From Pseudoips prasinana (lineage: Eukaryota; Arthropoda; Insecta; Lepidoptera; Nolidae), in NCBI GenBank assembly GCA_951640165.1, contig OX621251.1:25196893-25260892 (forward strand): a stretch of 64,000 bases of DNA, written 5' to 3'. Shown here piece by piece: positions 46,329 through 57,365 of this stretch. The notes beneath the pieces are model-generated. The model ran no database searches and was not told where the DNA came from. It saw only the letters and a program-made list of their open reading frames with translations. The translations under genes and the position numbers were made by a program. The stretch's first letter is position 1, and each line of letters starts with the position of its first letter.

Positions 46329-46825
46329 AATATTGGTGTAAGAACAAGATTTGTATATTACTTTAAGTCATCAGTTTCAATTTTTATGAAAACAATTATA
46401 CCAATAACAATAATATTATTTTCATAAACAGATTACTTTAATTAAACTAGTACCTAGTAGAAGCTTAGTTTTAAGCAAATAATGCTTGTGTTAAGCGAGT
46501 CCGCTCTTTCCTAGAATCTCAAATATTTGATTAATAAGTATGTGGTATGTATTTGTTTATCTGTATGTGAATGTACTTTGTGTGCAGTTTGTTATCTTAG
46601 GTGTACAGGAAGTGATTTAATGTTTTTATAGGCAGCTACCTATATACTTAATTCCTCTTTATCTTAATCCATTTTTTTATATATTTGATATTTCGTTCAT
46701 TCATAACATTTATCTGTAGGTATATGCATATATATATATATATGTATACAAATCCTTCTATATATAGTATGCTGCTGGTTTTTGGATTTGCTTACAGGGA
46801 AACATAGCTTTATTAGGCGGAAGAG

Positions 46826-47099
46826 TTAGGACGGGCCTGTTGGCGGGATTTGCAAATGCTTACTTTTCATGTCGGAGGTCGTAGTTTAGATTTCCACCCG
46901 TGACAGATATTTGTGTGCATGAACATGTCTGTTTGTTCTGAGTCTAGGTGTAATTATCTATATAAGTATGTATTTACAAAAGAAAAAGTAGTATATGTAG
47001 TATATCAGTTATATCTGGTTTCCATAGTACAAGCTCTGCTTAGTTAAGGATCAGATAGGTGTGTGGTAAATGTAAATAGTGTCCCAGGATATTATTAAT
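46826..47099 (+). mobile_element. tRNA-derived SINE, family 1
   Basis: Nearly full-length copy: head GGCCTGTTGGCGGGATTTGC, a B-box region with several mutations, the TATATAAGTATGTATTTAC body, and the tail CCCAGGATATTATTA. Confidence 0.8.
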
Positions 47100-47249
47100 A
47101 GAATCTGAAACCTGATCTAACCATCTTCGTTACTTGAATGTCCTGGGTGACTGTCACTCGATGTATAATGAGGAGTTTTATATGAAGAGGACAAATGAAT
47201 GAAAAGTTATAATTTAAACGGAATAGGTACGACACTAGAGTTTTAAAAA

Positions 47250-47634
47250 AAGCGGCCAAGTGCGAATCGGACTCGTCCATGAAGGGTTCCGTAGCAGCAA
47301 GTATTTGAGTTGATTGAATAAAAGGTAAATTGCTGTTTACCATTTATGACGTACTAGCTGTACCCCGCGGTTATACCCGCGTAATAGGATAGATACATGA
47401 TGAAAAAAAATATATGGGGAATCCCCATTTATTGTTTTTTTTTTTCTATTTTTGCGTGAAAATCTTAATGCGGTTTCACACGATACATCTACTTACCAAG
47501 TTTCAACAGTATAGTTCTTATAGTTTCGCAAAAAAGTAGCTGTGACACAAGGACGGTCAGACAGACAGACAGACATGACGAATCCATTAGGTTTCCGTTT
47601 TTTGCCATTAGGCTACGGAACCCCAAAAAGTACA
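47250..47634 (+). repeat. Dispersed repeat, second copy
   Basis: Contains CGGCCAAGTGCGAATCGGAC, ACATCTACTTACCAAGTTTC, a CAGACAGACAGACAGAC tract and ATTAGGCTACGGAACCCC. A segment at about 47355-47440 resembles the ACTAGCTGTACCCCGCGG start of the TTGCCCGCG group, so it may be composite. Confidence 0.65.
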
Positions 47635-48039
47635 TTCAGTTTAGTAATTTAATTGACAAGTGTAATCAGAATTCTAATGCTTTTTTTTAGGTTTAAGGAA
47701 ACAAGTAGAATATTAACGTAGTATAACTATAGATAAGATAAGACAGCTATTGCCAACACATTTGACCCCCAATTATAGAGTAAAAAGACGCATTATTAAT
47801 CCCTCTGGATCAATTATCAAATTGATAACAGGAAATTTAGACCATTAAGCCGCCATTAACTATGATTCCCTATTCACACAATTAAACCCCAAGCAGTTGT
47901 TAACTGAAAAGAAAAAGAGTATATAATTTCAAAAATATTGGATACTTTTATGAACAGCACAGACACGTTATCTACTAGTAAATACCAAGATATTAATTGA
48001 AAAAAAAATTCAATAAATTTTAGTTTTTCATGTAATATC

Positions 48040-48564
48040 ATGCAGTTAGTCAAGCAAATAATGACTGTGGAAGTGTACTCTATTTACTCTATGCTCATTC
48101 TGACAATGTTTGATATTTTCAGCATAAAGGAGACCGATACGTTTTCATACAATATCGGGGCCAGATGTAAAAAGATGAAAGTGGTGTCAATTAACGGGTC
48201 TATAAATTATAATAATAGGCCACTGGTGTGGGATGCAACCTGCGTCGACACCCTTGCGCCTTCCCATCTTCCCTATACGTCGGAGTCTGCAGGTACTGCC
48301 GCTGCATCGGCTGAGGCCCTCAAGCGGCGCAAATATACCAACCTCGTCGGAGGTTATGTATTTGAGCCGTTTGTCCGCGCATTTGTTCCAAATGCGCGCA
48401 GCCTTTTTCGGGATATTGCAAAATTGATCATTGACACTTCACGTGATCAGAAGGTTGGCCTTTATTTAGGTCAAAGAATCAGTATTGCCATACAACGTGG
48501 CAATGCTGCCAGTCTTATGGGTACGTTCCCCGACAATGATGAGGAATTTTTTAACGCTGTTTAG
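48040..48564 (+). pseudogene. C-terminal piece of a LINE-type retroelement protein
   Basis: The frame from about residue 50 reads NRPLVWDATCVDTLAPSHLP...AGTAAASAEALKRRKYTNLVGGYVFEPF.VRAF...DQKVGLYLGQRISIAIQRGNAASLMGTFPDNDEEFF. This conserved tail is widespread in insect genomes next to reverse transcriptases and appears twice more in the window as short relics (2311-2480, 7085-7215). The first ~45 residues are AT-rich and unrelated, so the ATG at 48040 is probably fortuitous. It is not a host gene. Confidence 0.6.
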
Positions 48565-48569
48565 ATTTA

Positions 48570-49140
48570 GTTTATTTTATATCTATGTAGGTTTAATCCA
48601 GTTTTTAATTTTTACTTATATAGTAATAGCTAATATATCTTTTGTCAATTATAATAATTGTTTTGATTATATCGGTTATCTGGTGTCTGGTGCGAGAGAT
48701 TTTATATTAGATTGTTTGAACTCATTAACTTTAATCGATTATAGTAATCAATAACCAATTTAATTCGTGGCTTAAACTTATTTTCAGATTTCTCGTTTTC
48801 CAGGTTGTAATTTGGGTCAATTTTTTACAGTTTTAAATAGAAAAATATAATGATTTTTTTAAACCATATCTCAACTTATTACAGTAAGGCTCAGAAATCC
48901 CTGTCTCCTTTTCGTTCGATGATATATTTTATTAATTTAATTTATTTATTGAGTCCGCTTTGCCCTAAGTACATATTCTGTGCTTCGCCAAGCTATAATT
49001 ATTAAAACCAGATTACATTTATTTTAGAGATTACACTGACCGATGGTTCTTACATTTATAATTACTTTATATTATTGACATTTCCTGTATTTGAACATTC
49101 ATCTCACACAATTCTTGCAATTATTCCCCAATTCCCATAC
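48570..49140. other. No gene seen
   Basis: AT-rich, no repeat or frame recognised. Confidence 0.5.
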
Positions 49141-49143
49141 CCA

Positions 49144-49352
49144 GGGTTCTACCGGCTAAGTCACCGAACATCAATTTCTTAAATGGCGTTCAAATAAATA
49201 AAGGTTAAAAATGACTTAATCAAACGTTAAATCGGCTTCCATGAGCAAATGTGACGTCATAAATGATCCGGAATCGATTGTCAACGTTGAAGCCGATTTA
49301 TTTGAACGCCATTTAAGAAATCGATATTCGGCGTCTTAGCCGGTAGAGCCCC
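49144..49352. mobile_element. MITE family B copy
   Basis: Palindromic element with ends CTACCGGCTAAGTCACCGAA and GGCGTCTTAGCCGGTAGAGC. The right arm has lost about 35 bp. The centre has TGACGTCA (49252-49259). Confidence 0.8.
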
Positions 49353-50021
49353 TGATGGTGAAAGGGCTGAAGTACCTACCGGTTGGGAGTAAATACCTCC
49401 TGCGAGGAAATCGGAGAAAACCAAATTATATGCATAGAAGACCATATCCTACCATATGCATAGGAAACTTGCGTGCAGCTATTAATGCAACTCCGAGATA
49501 AAGTAACCATTCTCTTCTGAGCAATCTCAGTAAATTCCGCTAGCACGAAGGTTCAACGTGTCATGAACAATGATTGTATAGTTTATATAGAGACGTTATT
49601 ATACTACGGCAGCTACGTGACTTACCAATCTCTACGTGGGTCATACATAATACACATTCCAGAAAATTGTACCATAGTATCCCTAGGAATTTCTCGACTC
49701 CAGGCATATTAAATTAATTACAATTATTGATCTCCCGAAACTTCATTCCTTGAATTTAACCTGAAATGATACTCTGAATATTAACGAAATTAATTTCGAT
49801 GATGTGAAAGATCTAACGCAAATACTAAAGACTAAATATCTTGTAAATGATAGAGTGGAAAGTGAACATTTTAGTGCAGGAGCCTGGATATGATTTTACT
49901 ATACGTCATTTTATCTTTGTGTCTTATAGGATATATTTTGTATTTTTTTTAATTAAGCTGTCTTTGCAAAATAATCCGAATCCTGTAAACCATAATTGGG
50001 GAAGGAGAAGTTAAGTACCAT

Positions 50022-50153
50022 GCACAGACGCCAGAGCATCCAGCTACACCAATGTGTCATATTTCTTTTATAAATTTCCTACTTTATCACATAAGGTTCA
50101 CTTTCAATTGGGGAAATTTGACAGATTGGAGTAGCTTGATGTGCTGTCTGTAC
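50022..50153. mobile_element. MITE family A copy
   Basis: GCACAGACGCCAGAGCATCC at the left, GTAGCTTGATGTGCTGTCTG at the right, and the same TCAATTGGGGAAATTTGACA core. Confidence 0.75.
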
Positions 50154-50244
50154 CACAAAGGATGGTTACAGTATAAAAACCATCCTAAAAGTGCGGACAT
50201 TCTACAAGCCAGTGGCATCACAGGTGGTACTGTTCCCAGTACAG

Positions 50245-50515
50245 TATTATGATATATGGCCTTTGCATCTGTTACAGACGATTTACGGCGCATTGTCTGT
50301 GAGACATTTGTTATTGTGGCTAGACAAATCGATGCGAGAGCGACATAGCCTGCCGCAGACCTGACAAGAGAAGTTTGCGGTGGTTGGTGCCGAGCCGCTT
50401 TATGTCGCTTCTGTCTCTTATCAGCAAGTACTCCGAACCAGGCTTCATCACAGATCTTACGACCCTCCACTACACGTTTGCACCATTCAACTCTATTTTG
50501 AGCGAGCTTTTCCCT
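50245..50515 (-). pseudogene. Shorter fragment of the same LINE tail
   Basis: It is highly similar to 44190-44450 (VEGRKICDEAWFGVLADKRQKRH, then the CGRLCRSR finger region on the minus strand). Only the last ~85 codons remain, with a shifted frame. Confidence 0.7.
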
Positions 50516-50572
50516 TGGTCAATTTTAAAACAGCACATAGGGTATCTCAAAAATGGGAAATCATAAATTCGA

Positions 50573-50643
50573 TCGTCTGGCGGGTCTCGAACCTGCACCA
50601 TCTACCAATCCGGGGTAGGCGCTCTGCGTTAAGCTACGAACGA
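50573..50643 (-). other. tRNA-like sequence (probably pseudogene or SINE head)
   Basis: The minus strand can fold as a 71-nt cloverleaf. The acceptor TCGTTCG/CAGACGA pairs at six of seven positions. The D region is TAGCTTAACGCAGAGCG. The anticodon stem CTACC/GGTAG has loop CCGGATT (GGA in the anticodon position, but C instead of U33). The T arm is GCAGG-TTCGAGA-CCCGC with one mismatch. The lack of U33 and the mismatches argue against a functional tRNA. A tRNA-scanning program would decide. Confidence 0.4.
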
Positions 50644-51163
50644 TACACGCTGGCAGATCAAATTTAGGATTCCCTTGCTAACACTCTTCCGGAGGGTGTA
50701 GGTATTATCTAGCACATAAGTAATAAATTAAGTCGTAGGAAATAAGACTGATGTTTGATTGGAATATTAATCATTCTGTTTGGTTGTATTCTTTTTATTT
50801 CATCTAATTTTGAAATATTGAGTCTTTCAAAACCTAATTGAACCATCCACACGTTTGACTAGGTAGGATAAACTCGTATTTACATTGTAGTACTATGTAA
50901 TTGGTTCTACAGATGAGATAGAAGAACACTTTAGGATATCTTAAATCTCATCAAAATCAAAAATATTCTAAACTACGGACCTGATCTTACTAAGTGATTT
51001 CAAAAGACACCAGGCTATAAAAATCACTATAAACCATCTCATGAAAAAACGTGAATTGTGTAATACTTGAAAAATAATAATCTTAAAAACCGTAATAAAC
51101 GTTTTATTTACAATACAAAGGTGTTAGCTTGTATGTATGAATTAGATCTTAGTACAACATAAT

Positions 51164-52042
51164 TCAGTTGAGCTCTTCGGGGAGGGTGACGGCGGGAGCA
51201 ACAATGATGGGAGTTCCAATGATGACAGGCTCCACGGCGACGGGGGCGGTCTCAACAACCTGGACGGGGGAAACAGGGGCGGTCTCTACAACCTGGACGG
51301 GGGCAACGGGGGCGGTCTCTACAACCTGGACGGGGGCAACGGGGGCGGTCTCTACAACCTGGACGGGAGCAACAGGTGCGGTCTCTACAACCTGGACGGG
51401 TGCAACAGGGGCGGTCTCAACAACCTGAACGGGGGCAACAGGGGCGGTCTCTACGACCTGGACGGGGGCAACGGGGGCGGATTCAACAACATGGACGGGG
51501 TCAACAGCCGTCTCCACAACATGCACGGGGTGAGCTGCTTCGGGGGCGGCAGGCCCTACGACGACAGGGGCGACGGCAACAGGGGTCTCTCCAGCGGAAG
51601 CCTGGTTGATGTTTATGATAATCTGGACGAGGGAAGCAGTGTTGGAGATCTCAGCACCAGTACCGTGCTCGATGGAAACGGGGGAGACGGGTACAACAGC
51701 GACGGGTGCGGCTTCAACGACGGGAGTGGTGGCACCACCATCGGGCAAGGGGAAGTCGATGATAGCGGGTCCGACGGAGATGGGCTCGGGGCTAGCCTCA
51801 ATGATAGCGGGTCCAACGGCGATGGGCTCGGGACTAGCCTCAATGATAGCGGGGCCGACGGAGATGGGGCTGGTTGCGGCGGCGAGGATCTCCTGCAGCT
51901 GCTGCTCCAGTAGGATGGCGGTAGCGGGGTCAGTGCTGGGGCTCTGGATGGCAGCGATGATGGCTTCCAACTCAGAGTTTCTTGACACGGGGCTAGCCAC
52001 AGCCACGGCGACGACGGCGACGAAGGCAATTAGGAATTTCAT
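51164..52042 (-). CDS. Secreted Pro/Val/Ala-rich repeat protein, family member PVQ5
   Basis: This gene encodes a 292-residue protein. After the signal peptide and PVSRN there is a Leu/Ile/Gln-rich segment (about residues 23-56) predicted by eye to be amphipathic helix. Three (P)EPI(A/S)VGPAII units follow (about 59-96). The core TASLVQIIININQASA is near 134-150. Seven almost identical 11-residue PVQVVETAPVA units come next, encoded by a 33-bp minisatellite at about 51240-51470. The end is VEPVIIGTPIIVAPAVTLPEELN. There is no Cys, no Lys after residue 2, and Arg only near the mature N-terminus. The start codon follows an acceptor whose intron ends at 52050 on the minus strand. The leader exon resembles that of PVQ4. 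The overlapping plus-strand frames are shadows. Function unknown; secretion is well supported. Confidence 0.87.
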   Translation of the reverse strand: MKFLIAFVAVVAVAVASPVSRNSELEAIIAAIQSPSTDPATAILLEQQLQEILAAATSPISVGPAIIEASPEPIAVGPAIIEASPEPISVGPAIIDFPLPDGGATTPVVEAAPVAVVPVSPVSIEHGTGAEISNTASLVQIIININQASAGETPVAVAPVVVGPAAPEAAHPVHVVETAVDPVHVVESAPVAPVQVVETAPVAPVQVVETAPVAPVQVVETAPVAPVQVVETAPVAPVQVVETAPVAPVQVVETAPVSPVQVVETAPVAVEPVIIGTPIIVAPAVTLPEELN

Positions 52043-52318
52043 TTTTGTTCTGGAATTAAAAATGCAAATTTAAACAAATATATAGTTAGCATTTCGATCA
52101 AACTAACAAAAATAAAGTATAAAGTTGATTGGCTCAAATTTTAGTTTTACTTGGACAAAATAGGAATTCCAACACTTCTATTTAGTATTTATTTCGTGTT
52201 ATGGTACATCATATTATTTGTCACATATGTATGACATAGGCGTACGTTTTCGCTTATATTGGTGACAATTGCGTCCAAAAGCTTAATGCCCACTATTTGT
52301 TTTTTATTGGTGTAATGT

Positions 52319-52390
52319 TCTTACCTTGTTCGATTTCAGCGATCAAAATGATACTGTTGCCAACTTGGCTTGTACATTTATACCAAATCT
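52319..52390 (-). promoter_or_regulatory. Core promoter and leader exon of PVQ5
   Basis: On the minus strand, TATAAATG (plus about 52375-52383) is followed by GCCAAGTTGGCAACAG, TATCATTTTGATCG and a GTAAGAAC donor with its intron starting at 52324. The leader exon is clearly homologous to that of PVQ4 and unlike that of PVQ2/PVQ3, so the family has two promoter subtypes. Confidence 0.6.
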
Positions 52391-52499
52391 TTTATGATAT
52401 CATATCTGAATTGTTAAATTAATATCTTTTTATATACCAAATAAATAGATTTACAATATATTGATGCTATTAAATTTAACTGCGAAACGATTAGGTAGC

Positions 52500-53870
52500 C
52501 ACGAGTCATTGTCAGACCGTTAAAAGAAGGGTCATCTGTTCTTCCACACTGCTCGGAGACTTTCAACTTGGGAGAATACGGTATTTGGAACCAGAAATAT
52601 TACACAGCTTCCTGAACGTTGCCAGCTAATTTAGATTCAATTGAGATATTCGAATCCGAGACCACATTATCTGCGTTAGGACACGCTTTCAATAGACTGG
52701 AGTGCAGAGGCAGTTTGAATTTATAAAAGGATGTATATAGCTAAATATGATTAACGATTGAACATATAAAAGTTTTATTTAAAAAATTTAAATGCCTATT
52801 TCATCCAAATAAGTTTTTATCCTTTATTTCATTAATATTTGGAACTTTTTGGATGAACTTTTATTGGGAGGGAAAGGAATCTTTTTAAAGCTAGTAATCT
52901 ACTTATATGCTTCTAAATTAGAGAAAAAACTACTGCTGTTCTTTTAACTAGAATTTGGTCGGTTAGAAAAAGCAAAGTTGGACAGAAATCCAACTTTGCT
53001 TTCAGTTTACGTATTTCTTTGTTTTGTTTTGCTATCTTTCCACGTTGTGTGACAAAACGTCATATCAATTTTCATCTCTATGTTAATTTTCTAGTACCAA
53101 CAGACTGGTAGTAATAAGTAAAACAAGCAAAGGTAAAATCCATTTTATTACACACAGTATTAAGGCAATTTCCGCTGAGCGTTCATGGGACGATTTAGCA
53201 ATCAATAGATTAGCCCGCACTTAGTTAGATATGATTTCATTTATTATCATACGTTAAACGTTAGGGCAAATATTTAGAATAGATATTAACCTAGTAGCGG
53301 CGTTTCCGAAAGCCGGACTCGCGTAGGCACAATGGACTGAACGCAAGTCGTGTAAATTATAACTATGTTGTTTAGGAAGAATTTAGTGCCGCATACAGGA
53401 GTCAGTAAAGTCGACTTTACAGCTTCCTAAATGCCCGTAGTAAAGGCGTCGAACTGCCGTGCGATTACGCACAATACGTGGATTTAGATTACATATAATG
53501 TTGTATTACGCGGAAATCGTAACATGTGGGCGCCGAGAAAGTTGCGAGGTGACTGCCTATAACAATGTGTCACCACCAACACTAGCATCCCCATCATTCA
53601 CATATGATTCCAACTATATCAATTGGTTTAGCACTGTAAATATGCATATTTTACACGTGGATCACGTCATGACTTGTCGTCAAAAAATAGGTAACAGACA
53701 GGTAGAAAGGCGTATATCCATGTAACACACTTTTTTACCAATTAAACTAAATTTTCCAAACAAGAGCTGCTCAAAATATCCATAAAAGAATTAGCTATAG
53801 ATAGCCGCATAACGGACAATCCATTTCTTTTTAACAAGCTTTTATTAGCTTCACTTGTAACTAACTATGT
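52500..53870. other. No gene seen
   Basis: Contains a 14-bp hairpin (52969-53002, AAAGCAAAGTTGGA, loop CAGAAA) and a 16-bp palindrome GTAAAGTCGACTTTAC near 53406. A frame at 53459-53725 has no recognisable features. Confidence 0.5.
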
Positions 53871-54093
53871 ACCCAAGATGGTGGTCTGGCTGTTTGAAAT
53901 CCACCCCCATGGTATGGATATCAAATGAAAAAGTTTGCTGTCAGGAATACGAAAAAAATAGTCAAGTGAGTTAAATCCAAGATGGCGGATTGGCTATTTG
54001 AAATGCCCCCTATGATATGGGTATTAAATGAAAGGGTTTGCTGAGTGGGATACGAAAAAAATAATCACGTAACCTAAATCCAACATGGCGGCC
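53871..54093. repeat. ~103-bp tandem repeat, two units plus
   Basis: AAGATGG(T/C)GG recurs at about 53875, 53979 and 54082. Between these points are TTTGAAAT, ATGGTATGGATATCAAATG-like and GATACGAAAAAAATA segments. Diverged. Confidence 0.7.
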
Positions 54094-55086
54094 TTATTGC
54101 GTGCTTAAAGCGTGTTTTTTAGTTTTATAAACTATTCAAATTTATTTTATGTAAGTAATAGGATAGAAAACCAGCTAGTGATGGTGAGTGATGATCATTT
54201 AAGAAAGGAATAGACTCGCTATAATAGGCTCGCTTCTTGAATGTTGCCATGTAATACCGGCTCGATAATGCTTCCGCAGTTAATTGATTCTACCTACAGA
54301 GCGGTAGTGCGCGACAAAAAGTTCAGAGAAACGCACGGTGGTACATGACCATTCATTGGAATTAGAAAACACCATAATTTATTCAGAAATATCTGGAAGG
54401 GTACAGACAACCTGTCTATTCCTTCTTTCATAACCAATGAATGTATAGAGACTTTTTAAAAGACTGACGACGCGGCGACCGGCGACAGAACACGTGAGTA
54501 TTCACTAATAAGAATTACTTTTCTAAATACAAATAATAATTAAATACGAATTATTTTACTGTCGATAAGTTGGCGTCAATCCCGACGACATAATATCAAT
54601 TATCAAATTACGAAGAATATTTTGTAAATCAACTGAATAGAATGTAACAGTTTAATATAAAATAATCTCCTAAATTAGAGCTAAGTTTGTATGCTTACAT
54701 TATTTAAACATATGGAAACTAAATGACGTAAGTAAGTGGCAGGCAGGAAATCCGTAACACATTTGTTTTTATAAAACAAATTAGAGCTCTCGACGGGCTG
54801 GTGGCTATGATTGGTTACTGAGATGATAGCGTGATAAGTTTTTCAAAATTAGCCAATCACAATGCCAGCAATTAGCAAATTCGGCCCCAATTCGTTCGTA
54901 CGTTTCGTCGTTTCTACGAATAAATAGCAAAGCTACTAAAAAGCCTATAACGTACTGAGTAGGCTGGCTTAGAATTTTTCTCTAGAGACTATAGCATGGG
55001 GCCCTACATAAAAATAAGTTTCCTAAAAGGTTCGATTTATGCATCAGGTGTATCAAAGCATAGGCTACAGTGACTGCTTTCCATCA

Positions 55087-55332
55087 GGGGCTCTACCGGC
55101 TAAGTTGCCGAATATCGTTTTCGTGAATGGTGTTCAAATAAATATACATAGGTTAAAAATTACTAAATCAATCGTTAAATCGGCTTCCATGACCACATGT
55201 GACGTCATAAATGGTCCGGAATAGATTGTCAACGTTGAAGCCGATTTAACGATTGATTAAGTAATTTTAACCTTTATTTATTTGAACGCCATTCACGAAA
55301 ACGATGTTCGGCGACTTAGCCGGTAGAGCCCC
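55087..55332. mobile_element. MITE family B copy, full length
   Basis: 246-bp near-complete palindrome, GGGGCTCTACCGGCTAAGTT to ...CGACTTAGCCGGTAGAGCCC. Long matching arms with TTAAATCGGCTTC and GAAGCCGATTTAA; TGACGTCA at 55200-55207. Confidence 0.85.
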
Positions 55333-55402
55333 AGGTGGGCCGAAGGCTTGTTTCTTGAATTAGATGTGTCCAAAAATAATTGCTTACTTATTGCTTATCG
55401 TA

Positions 55403-55645
55403 GGGGTAGTGGTAAGCTTAGTTGCTCAAGCCGCCCAGTAGGCCTCTGACATGGCTTAACGACCGTTGTCTAATGACTTGAAATGATGAATGACCGGGAC
55501 CGACAGCTTAACGTGTCCTCCGAAGCACGGAGACGCTCAGAAATTAAACCACTTTGGCAGTCACCGATCTATGGACTGACCGCGAGCCTAGTTGCTTAAC
55601 CTCGCCGATCGTTTACAGACCGGTGCGACCATCTAGCTATGAGCG
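55403..55645 (-). mobile_element. 5S rRNA-derived SINE
   Basis: A full-length copy. The reverse complement contains GATCGGCGAGGTTAAGCAAC, TAGGCTCGCGGTCAGTCCAT and AGATCGGTGACTGCC, closely following the internal control region of 5S rRNA. Confidence 0.75.
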
Positions 55646-55869
55646 CCTCTCCAAATAATAATAAGTATTTATTGTGTTTATCCTACTAATATTATTAATG
55701 TGAAAGTTTGTGACTATAGATGGATGTATAGATGTAAGGATAATTGTTACTCTTTCACGCAAAAACTACCGAACGAATTTTATGAAACTTTGTAGTCATT
55801 AGCTTATGAATCCGAATAACGCATAGGAATAATTAATAAAGTTTAATGCGGGTAAAACCGCGAGGAACA

Positions 55870-57360
55870 GTTTGCCTTTTTCATCACGTTAGATTGTACT
55901 TATGATTTTATTTGTTAGATGCATTATAGTGTCTAGTATTTTCTTTATTGTAAGTAGGTGCATGTCTGATGTTATGCGGTTACCATCTATTTCATTACTG
56001 AAACCAACTGTACACCTCTCCTGATGAGCTGGCTAACAACATTTAATAATAAAACAGACAAAAAATCTATAATGTTGAGGTTATAGAAGGTTACTTCGCC
56101 AGTTGAGCTGCTCCTTGAGCAAAAACGCTGTCGATGTTACGATTAAAGGCATTGAATTGGCTGAATGTGTGCAAAACACATTTTTCTTTTTGTACCAAGA
56201 TCAGTAATCCATAGTAATAAAAATGGAAACAGTAGAAAAGTTGTACAATATGTTTGCACGAGTTTTAAAGGTGTTAGATATTTGTGAACAAAAGAATTAA
56301 GCAACTATTTGTTACCAAATAGGTAGATTGATTTATAGCAAATAGTAGACAATTTCTTATTTTTTTTAATCTAAATATAGCAAAGAACTTGCAAATATAT
56401 GGCACAACTTTTCTTATGTTCCTTTACATCTAGGTATATATATATTAAAATGAATGCTTGTCTTTATATGTTATCCTTTATAGAATCGTAAACTATGCAT
56501 TTGATCATGTGATGATATTCTGCAAATCTGTTGTTAATCAATTCTGCTGTTAGGCATGAGCCCACGAAGGTTTCTGATTTAGTACGACCAAACTTCGACA
56601 GATAGCGCCACTATCAGTGCAATTTTATTTTTTTTAGTTAGTGGCGTAGAAACGCGCACAGGATACAGCTAGTCTTAAATAACTGTTCCCATTTTAGTAC
56701 AAATGAAGTCGTTTAGCCTATCCAGTTCCCTCGATATCTTAAAATCTACACTGTCAAGATCTCATGTCAAAGCTACTCTTTTTGGCGTCAATGCCGTGTT
56801 ATCTATATATCACATTTTAAACGTAAGTAGGTAACTAATAAATATTTATGAGCCCTCAAATATTTATGACGTATATTTACCGGTTATATTTAGCTCAATT
56901 TATAGTTAATCTTTTTATCACAAAGATAAATTTCATTGTGTTTATTATGCGCTGTTAAAGTTTATCTAGCCGAAGATAAAGTCAGTTCAACCGCTAATCG
57001 CTCCGGTCATCGGAACGACAATTCTTGAACAGAACATCTTGTAAATAGTAAGTAGGTACCGTGTCGACGTATTTCCTTCATTAATATACAACGAAGTGAT
57101 ATTAATATATGTAAGTTAATGAGCTCCGCTTGCTTTGCTCATGATTTCTTACACGAACTTCTTTGGAGACATTTGATCCAAAATAAATCGATTTGTGCCG
57201 CTATTCTGTAAGTATGTTTTAACAGAGTTTAAAAAATATTATAGAAATTGTTTATTTTATTTATGTACCTTAGTTACACGATATATTCGTTGACTGTAGA
57301 TCGATTTATAAATACTTGCGGGGCAGACTTTGGAGACTCTAATTTAAAATGAAGAATTCT
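55870..57360. other. No gene seen
   Basis: AT-rich; no supported feature. Confidence 0.55.
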
Positions 57361-57365
57361 AAATC

